64,000 bases of DNA from Vicugna pacos (Eukaryota; Chordata; Mammalia; Artiodactyla; Camelidae), in contig NC_132993.1 of assembly GCF_048564905.1 (NCBI RefSeq), positions 71,083,001 to 71,147,000 of the forward strand. Reading direction: 5' to 3'. Below are positions 25,601 through 34,600 of the stretch, one piece after another. Under the pieces are notes generated by a model, which saw only the letters and a list, made by a program, of their open reading frames with translations, did not search any database and was not told the origin of the DNA. The position numbers and the translations under genes are program-made. How positions within the stretch are numbered: the first letter of the stretch is position 1; each line of letters opens with the position of its first letter.

Positions 25601-28600
25601 AATTTGCTGTGTTTGTGTTTTCCATTTTTCTCAAAAATATCAGGCAATAAATCTTATTTTAATAATATAAAAAGAAGAAACAGTGAAATGTGCAAAACAC
25701 TCTATTCAGTGTATATTGTTTTTCATTGTGTACTGCACTGCTATTAATATTTAATAAATATTTATTATATTTCTCAGATTACTACCTCCGTCTTAATAAA
25801 AATTTCATATTATTGGAGCCCTGATAACTGGATACCTGCAGTGCTAACTCTAACGGGAGTTCTTTTTGTGATGTGTCTCTATGCTATTGCATGGTGCCTC
25901 TTCAAAGAGTAAGATTTGAATTGCTGCTTCTATTTGAATTCATTCATTGTTCATAAAGTCTATTAAGAATCCCTTAAAGAGGTCAAGGTGGAAGTGAAGG
26001 GAAGAGATTGGCAAAAATGCTTTGAGCACCTATAACTTTTACGTATTATATATGTTATCATTGCTGATAATTACAACAAAGCTGAAGGATGGATAACATC
26101 ACTGTTTGAGATTTGGATACAGATGATAGCCAAGATCTTCTGGTTCCAAGACTAATGTTCTTTCCCTAGGCCATTAATCAAACGATTCATGCTAAAAATC
26201 ATTTGTATGGAGAAATAGTAAACTAAGGAAGTATTATAAGGGGGTTTAAAAATGTGCTGCATCCATTTCTTTCTCTATAATAGATTTCATATCTGGTATC
26301 CTATATCATGTAAAAGGATGTTTGGATGTGCTATCACCAAGAGGAACAGGACAGGATTACACTACTACAACACACCATCTTTTAAACTAAAAATGTCTCC
26401 CCAAGTATTCCAGTGCCATCTACCATATTCTTAGTATTTTTTTCTCACTGCAGAAATGGCAAAGTAATCTGAAATATCATTAGTATCTAAGGAGTTTATA
26501 TTTTCTTATGGAATTTTTATTTAAATAGTTTAAGGATATTACTTTCACTTCCATATACAAAAGAAATACTTAATTGCCATTTTGTTTAGAATATGTCATG
26601 TGTGTGTATGTATGTGCAAGTGAGTTTAACTGGGAAGTTCAATGCTCTTTGTTAAGTATCGAAGCAGGTAATTGATTTTAATAATCTGATAATTTTCATT
26701 AAAAAATAGATATTCAGTTTCTCTTTAAAAATGTATCTGTTTTTCTTTCCTTTATCTATAGTACTTCTGCCTGTTCAAGAGATTCTTTCCCCACTGTCAC
26801 AAATGTCAGCAGATCCAAGTCTCACTACCAAGGAGTCTGGGCAGGTACCAAGGTAAAACTCAAACCGATACCTTAAAGAAAGAAATTTTAGACTTCAAGA
26901 TTTGGGTCCTTTATGCTTCATTAAATTTCAAGCTTAGGCCATGAACTGTTGATTAGCATTTTAAAAAGTTTAATTTCACCTCTAAAGTCTTTATCCAAGT
27001 ATTTTTCTAAGTAGCTCTGTATTGACTGAATAGTACTTATTGACTACCTAATGCTATTGCAGGCATGAGGACATAGCAGAAAGGAAATCAGATTTACAGA
27101 AGAGCACTAAGATCGACTACTGCCATTCTATTGCCAACTGTATAATAACTACTTTCAAGTGAACTTGTTTATTTAATGACAAGGAGGCATAAATGCCACA
27201 GGAATAAGAATAAATATACTTTTTTTCAAGAATCTAAAATGCAATATGTAAAGTATTGTCTTAGAACAGCATCAAAATCCATTATCTCTCTAGAATAAGA
27301 GATGCTATCTGAAACTATTATTAATAATAGTTTTATTAATCTGCACTTAAGAATAAAATAATTATGAATTATTACATATGGGAGGTTATCTAGGGCCAAG
27401 TAAAGTCTTATTCAAATATAACATTAAGTAGTGTTTGCTTATTTATAAGAGTAAACAATGAATCATTTATTACCTATGTATATAAGCACTAAATAAATAT
27501 ATATATTTTGTATTAAAGATTAAAACAAATATTTTCATAATTTCTTTAATGTTTTTGATAGGCATGGAAACTTAGTAAATAGTGACCCAAAACCAAACAT
27601 GAAGCCAAATCTGCTGCCTAGAAATCATCAGGTAAGGGCAAAGAGAAACACCATCTCATAGGTATTACAATAGTTGCTCTTTAATTTTTTCATAACATGC
27701 AGACAATAAAAAAATACCTGCAAGTAAATTATAGTGAATGGTAGGTAGTTCATAAAGAGAAATGAAGGAATTTATGGAAATGGAAATTGAGGGAGAGAAG
27801 AGCTAACACTCAATTTTAAATGATTGACATTCTTGATTTCAGGGCTAAGGAAAACAATATTCTAAGACTGATATATCTGTGGAAGTGTAATTTGATGGTG
27901 TGTATTGGTGGAGTGGCATTCAAATTTCTATTACTCTTTGTTTCCTTTTTGATGTCTGCCCCCACAAAAAGTGAAATTAGGTTACACAGATAATCTGGGG
28001 AGGTGTGGCTAAGGATGCCTATGATGCCCATTCACCCTTATACCAGTCAGGTATTCAAATATATATACCACAGGACAAATCATTTTATAGTGATTCTTCC
28101 ATTATCGTATTTATTTAGCATATATTTTATTTCAAATTGGAGGTAAAACACTGAAACTAAAGAAGAATTCTCTTACTGAATTATAGAACTAATATTTACA
28201 TAAAACTATATTTGGCTCAATGACTTTGAATAGGTAAGATATTTTCCAGTTAATACCAAAGCAATTTCCTCTTAAGTTAGTTTAATTAATGAGATTTACT
28301 CAACAAGCATTTATGCAATACTTAAATATGGAGTTCACCTTCAGTTTACTTGGAAGAATTTAAAGAAGTATAAAACACGGTCTTCACTCACCAAGAACCC
28401 ATTCCAGCTGGGAAAAAAATATAAGTATTGTAGGGAATAATATATGGCAGTTCATTAATTCTGCCAACATGCACAGTGTGTACAATAAGCTTCATAGGTA
28501 TTCAAAGAATAGTGAGGATCTTGTGCGCTGGACCAGTCAGAGGAAACTTTGTAGAAGAATTACCACTGTGGTTCACATGAAGAATATGTGTATTTTTAAT

Positions 28601-31600
28601 AGATGGAGAAGAAGGTTGCACAGTCTTGACATTAAGCGTGGTATACAAACCACGCTTTTCACAAGCTTCCTCTCCACCAGATGCAGCTTTCTCTTCTCTG
28701 CTTTTCCGGTACTTTGGAACTAGAGTCAGATATCCTCACTGCCACCCTCTTCAATCACACTATATAGCAAAAGATGCATCTACAGACACCTATGCATACT
28801 TCATTATGACACTATTAAAATATATGTGTGCTAGTCTCTTCCACTATGGTATTCCTTCAACCTGCTTGACTAACTGAAACAATTTTTACCTTGAAGAACA
28901 CGGCTGTGGACTTTGTTTTTACAAACACATCCCAATATCTCAGAGCCTAGAGATGGAATAAGTGACCCTCCCCCCATTTGTTTTCTTTTCCAGCATATGT
29001 CTCTTACCTCCTTCACAAATTGCTGCCCTTTGAGGTGTATATCATCATACTTTAACAGGCATCAACCATTGTTGTTGTTATCTTCAAATTCATCAATGAC
29101 TTTATTGGGTTTATTTCTACTACTTTTCCTGGCATGTTTCATGGCATTCTGAACCTCCACAAAAATGATCCATTAATGTTGTGGCTGATCAGTTCTTGTA
29201 ACACCTCTGTCCCTACTCTTTGTCCTTCTCCAGAAGGGTATCTGTGCTTATTCCAGACACTCACTCCCATGGTTACATTCAGGACTTTGTCATCGTGAGT
29301 AACTGTAACACTTAAGAAAATATAGATGGCAAATATGCCACTTGGCCATTACCCAACTTAATCCAAAATATTTAGGTATTTCTCTATTTATCCAAAATCC
29401 TCCATGCTTTTGTCCCTACTCCTCTCTCTTTACCTACTACTACTGTCAGGTGTTACGTCTCCTCTTTCTGGCTTGGATCCATTGTCCAACAGAATTCCTC
29501 TATTTGTAAACATTTAATTTTTTTGTCTGCTGGCCTCCTTAAAATTCACTGAGGGGACGGGATAGACTGGGATTTTAAAATTGTAGAATAGATAAACAAG
29601 ATTACACTGTATAGCACAGGGAAATATACACAAAATGTTATGATAACTCACAGAGAAAAAAATGTGACAATGAGTGTGTATATGTCCATGAATGACTGAA
29701 AAATTGTGCTGAACACTGGAATTTGACACAACATTGTAAAATGAGTATAAATCAATAAAAAATGTTAAAAAAATTCACTGAGGGGAAAAAATAAAACTTC
29801 AATATTGATTAAACCCAATTATCATCTGCTCTATGACTGCACCTAAGTGGCAGTATTTCCTATTGAAAATAACACAAGTATGTGTTCTGGACTCACTTCA
29901 CATTTATGACCATGGTTTCAAATGGTAGCTCAATACAGCCACATCTGTCTACTTATCCCTAATAAATCACTTTATCGCTTTTCGTGATGACCATTTCAGA
30001 GCTCTTCTACTTTCTCAAATCTCCAACACTTCCATCTCTTCTCACTCTGAACTGTGATATCTCATCACATATCATAAATAAAGCAGACATAATTAGATTT
30101 AAAAACTCTCTGAGACTCCTAGAACAAACTCCACAGCCCCCACCCCTGACATCAGTACTACATGGCCTCATTTCTTCCGAATCCAGAGTGTCCTTGCTCC
30201 TATCTAAGCCCATCCTTTCCAGTTATGCTTTGAGTGCCTATCTGTCTGGTATGCTCATGAGAAAAAAATTATCTCTTTTTCTCTCTCTGTCTCTCTCTCT
30301 TTCTTTTAGATCATTCACATTGCTTGACATGACTTACAAAATTCTACTTTCCAAATGCCTCTCTTGACCTCATTCCCCCCCTTCAGTATCCACTCCATTT
30401 CTGTTATTCTTCATAATAATACCCTTTAAAAGAGTTATCTAGATTATCTATATACAGTTTCTTGCCTCCAAATATCTACTCACTCACTCCACAGGGGAGT
30501 TTTCCCTCTAATATTCGTCCGGAACAGCTCTTATCCATGTCTCCAAAGACCTAGAATTTAGGAGCAATGTGGCCTGTGATTTCTCTAAACCTATTGTTAA
30601 GGAGTCAATAGAAAGGTGACAATGCACAATCTTTCCAGCTGCCCTGGAGACAGTGTAATAGTGACCAGTGTTTTGGATATGCCTGAGTAAAGCCTTAATA
30701 TCAACAAGTAAACTTCTATAAAACTGTAAGGAAGTGTTCAGTATAAGTATTTAGTTAATACATGAATAACAGGAGTAAACAAGACAATCATTTTAATCAG
30801 TTGTCAGATTTCTTGTTGAATAAATGACTCTAGTATAGTGGGTTTGTGATTTGCAAAGTAGTAATCCTGTTAGGAATTATAAGATTATTGATAATGTCAA
30901 CATCTATATATAGGAATACAAACTTAGCACAGAAAAATAATTGCTAATTATTTTGTTCCAGCCATCAATGGTTTATGATGGATGTGCAACTGATCCTGGT
31001 AAGAAGCAGAATACAGTATCAATGTTTCTATGTTTGAAAAGTGTTCTAAAAGCATGGAAAAGATTTCACAATACTGAGAAGCATTATGAAGTGATTAATT
31101 ATTGTACTGTCAAGTTTTAATTATACAAACTATGCTTAAAGTAAGGGAATTATTAATGCTTACTTTTGTTTAAAGGGCCAAGTACATTATAATAGTAAAT
31201 TGTTCTACTATTCAAATAGTCATTACTTAATTTTTCTTAATCACAATGATTCATGAATTCTTGAGATACTTTTTTCTCAAATCTTATATTCCAAAAATTC
31301 ACAAACCCCATCCAAAGTAGATTCAAATGCCTCTTGCTATTTACATTACTACCTGAATAGCTTTAATTAATCACTTTTTGCCTGCCAAGGCAGTAGGCTG
31401 CTAATCGGCCTCACTGTTTCTATCCTGTATTTCCTTCAACAACTTCAAATACTGCCTCCATTGCTACTATATAATGACATAAAATATTTATGGAAAACAT
31501 TGTGTGAGCATGTACTAAGTCGCAGGCCGGGTGTGCAAAGAGCACCCTAATATGCAATACTTACGAAATCATCAGGAAGAAGATGATATTATTATTATTC

Positions 31601-34600
31601 CAATATTAACCTATAAGGAAACGGAGACTTGGGGCCAGTTTTACATTGCCAAAATTCCAAATTCTTAGCTAATGAAAATAATCACATTCTTCACTATACC
31701 TAAAGATGTACCATATCAGATGTGTACCATTAATTCTGGGAAAATAGCACCACCTGTAGCTCACTAAGTCTGTCATGTGTCATGCCCTTATTCTTTTGCA
31801 TAGGACTTCACTGCATAAATTCTGTTTATACTACCTTTCTGTCTGATGCCCTTTCTAGGCCTCCTCACCCTTCTTCAACAACTAACTCCTAATTGCAAAG
31901 CGGACAGCTCAGATGTCACATTCCCTGGATAACTTTCCTTGAATGGGCATGCTTCCACTTTACTCCTAAAACACTGATAATATACAATATCACTGACCTC
32001 TCTCTTTGTCTTTCTTACTGTAAACTTCTTGGGAGACAGAAATATTAATTCAGTGTTTATCTCCAGTGCCAACCAAATACTAGGTATTCATATCATGTTT
32101 GCTTAACAGGAGATTTAGTGCTGGTAACCTTTCAGAAGGTAAATATCATGTTACAAGGGATTAATGACTTAATGGAAATGAGTAATCAGGTGTAAGCGGT
32201 TCCTGCCCAGAGGTTTTTCTAGCAGATGTGAAGGAAGACATGTGCAACATAAATAAGTAGCTTCAAGTGGTAGTTACAAAATATTTTTATTCTAGAATAG
32301 GGTAGAGTTGTTCACCCCTCTCTCTCTCTCTCTCTCATGTGTGTATGTGTAATGATAAGTTAAAGGGAAAGTTTTACTAGACTCATAGATGGAGTAAACA
32401 ATAGATGTTTGGTTCAAGTATTAAAGATAAAGAAGGAAGAATGTAGGCTTGGGAATAAGAGGTAAGTTAGAATCACAGCTTCATTTAATTTCCTCAGTTG
32501 TAAATAAGAGGTATCATTCTTATTTTTAAAAATGCTGATGCCTAAGTCCTACTCACAGTTCTCACTGACCAGGACTGAAGTATGTTAAAAGCCTGTGTGC
32601 CCCTCAGGTGATTACAATGTGCAGCCAGGATTAAGGAGCACTGCTTATGCAGAAGGGTTGACACAATGTCTTGTTCAAGTGCTGCTTACTGGTTTATGAC
32701 TGGAGTAGACAGACCCCGTCAGAAGGTACAAGTAAGCAGAACTCTGAAAGGTGAAGGTACAAAAAAGCAGGATCTAGTAACAAGGATGAAAGTAAAAGAG
32801 CCAATAGTAAGAAGGAGTTGTTTGTCCCTTGGGGGCTAACTATTTGAAGAAAGACATCAAACAGTTGATATGTAGGTGAAGAGAAACATTACAATGGCTG
32901 AGTTTGGAATAAAATATAAATAAAACAAAAATGAGTAAATCATAGCTACCAGTTACATATTATTCATCCCATACTTTGACTACGACATGTATAATGAAAA
33001 ATGTCATGTTAATTTTAAATTGTATATGATGCCAAACAAGTCTATATAGGCATCATGTACACCACAGAAAATGTCAAAATGACAATTTTATAATTAAAAC
33101 AATTAAAAATTTATTAAGTATACTCAGGAACAATGTTTTCCAAGGCTTCCTAGTCATAAGAATTATCTACAATGCTTATTAATAGACTTCTGGGCCCCAC
33201 CATGCCTAAATAAATATATACAGAAAGGGGACTTGGAAATGTGAACTTCTAACAAAATATTTTGAATTATTGGAATGAACAGAATAGTTGGGAAATGCCA
33301 ATCAGAATTATTACCTTATTTCTTGATGAATATACCACATAATTAGTATAACACACTATATCACCATCAGAGCATGAAAGCTAACTTCAAACTCAATTTA
33401 AGAAAACAAACAACACAGTTTACTTTGAAGTGCCTATATAGTAAATGGTAAAACTAAAATAGTACATAAGAGCTTATAATGAAAAGAAACTGTCTTCTAT
33501 CTACTCCCATGGCACCTCGCTACTTACCTTAGTCTCAGTCTCTGGAGATAAGTATAATTTGATTCTAATAATTTAATTCTAAAACTTAATAAATTATAAT
33601 CCATGTTATATTGTTATTATATCAATACCCTACTGAAAAGCCAAATAACATGCAAGGATGTCATTTTATTTGCTACTTATTGTTCTCCAAACGTTTTTCA
33701 TTGCGCAAGACTATCAGAAAATAAATTTTGAGCAACAATTCCAATAAATGTTTGTGTTTTTTACACATTATATATATGGATGTCTGTGTGTGAAGTACTG
33801 TACTATTATGTTCATCAAAAACACAGAATTTCTAACATAAGGAAAAAAACTCCTAATATACTTTCTACAGTCATTGGATTGTCTGGTGCACCCCGAGCCG
33901 TGGAGGCGATGGCTCTACAGACCCCGTGTTATGTATGGGCTCTGTGCTACGCGAAAGAGGCCATTATCATCATCAAAGTCAGATTATCATTTTTCATACT
34001 TTCTATCCATTCCGGTATTTAAGGCATGTTTTGGTGTGCTTCATTTTTGAAACATGACTTCATGAAATAGCTTTTGGGCTTTCCAGGGATTCTATGTGAC
34101 TTTTACTTTCTTATTGACCAAGAAAATCATATGCTTTACCAATTTCTCAAATTAAATTTATTTCTAGTTGTGCCTGTTATGTAGAATCCAAACCCAAAAC
34201 AATTACTTTTTTCTCCCAAAGATTTCCTTTCTAGAGCTCTCTGTCTGTCCCCCTGTGTAACATGGAACAACTGTTATAACCCTGTTTCCATCCTGATAGT
34301 TTCCTTCACTGTAATTAGACCTGGAATAATGCTGTCCAATTAAAGATTAATAGTTTAAAAGAAAAGGACTAATGGTTATTTCACATGTTTGTGAGTGTGT
34401 GCATGTATTTTAGCACCACAGAGGGGAGTTTCTGCACTTTTTTCATAGCCAATATGGTAGAATGATTGGTCTTATACAGTGAGGGCCAACTCATCACACA
34501 GTGCTTTCCTCAGAAAGCAATTCATTCATCTCTGTTTTTGTTCACTATGACCTCTCTTCCATTGTTTCATGTCTTTGTGAACAGTTGTGACCTTTATGTA

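Noticed and set aside
26762-26852. 91-nt version of exon D ending at AAG|GTAAAA
   Set aside because: Its length is not a multiple of three and it does not fit the phases of both neighbours. Kept only as an alternative.
29984-30367. 127-codon open frame
   Set aside because: It follows from pyrimidine-rich sequence with Ser/Leu repeats from a CT run.
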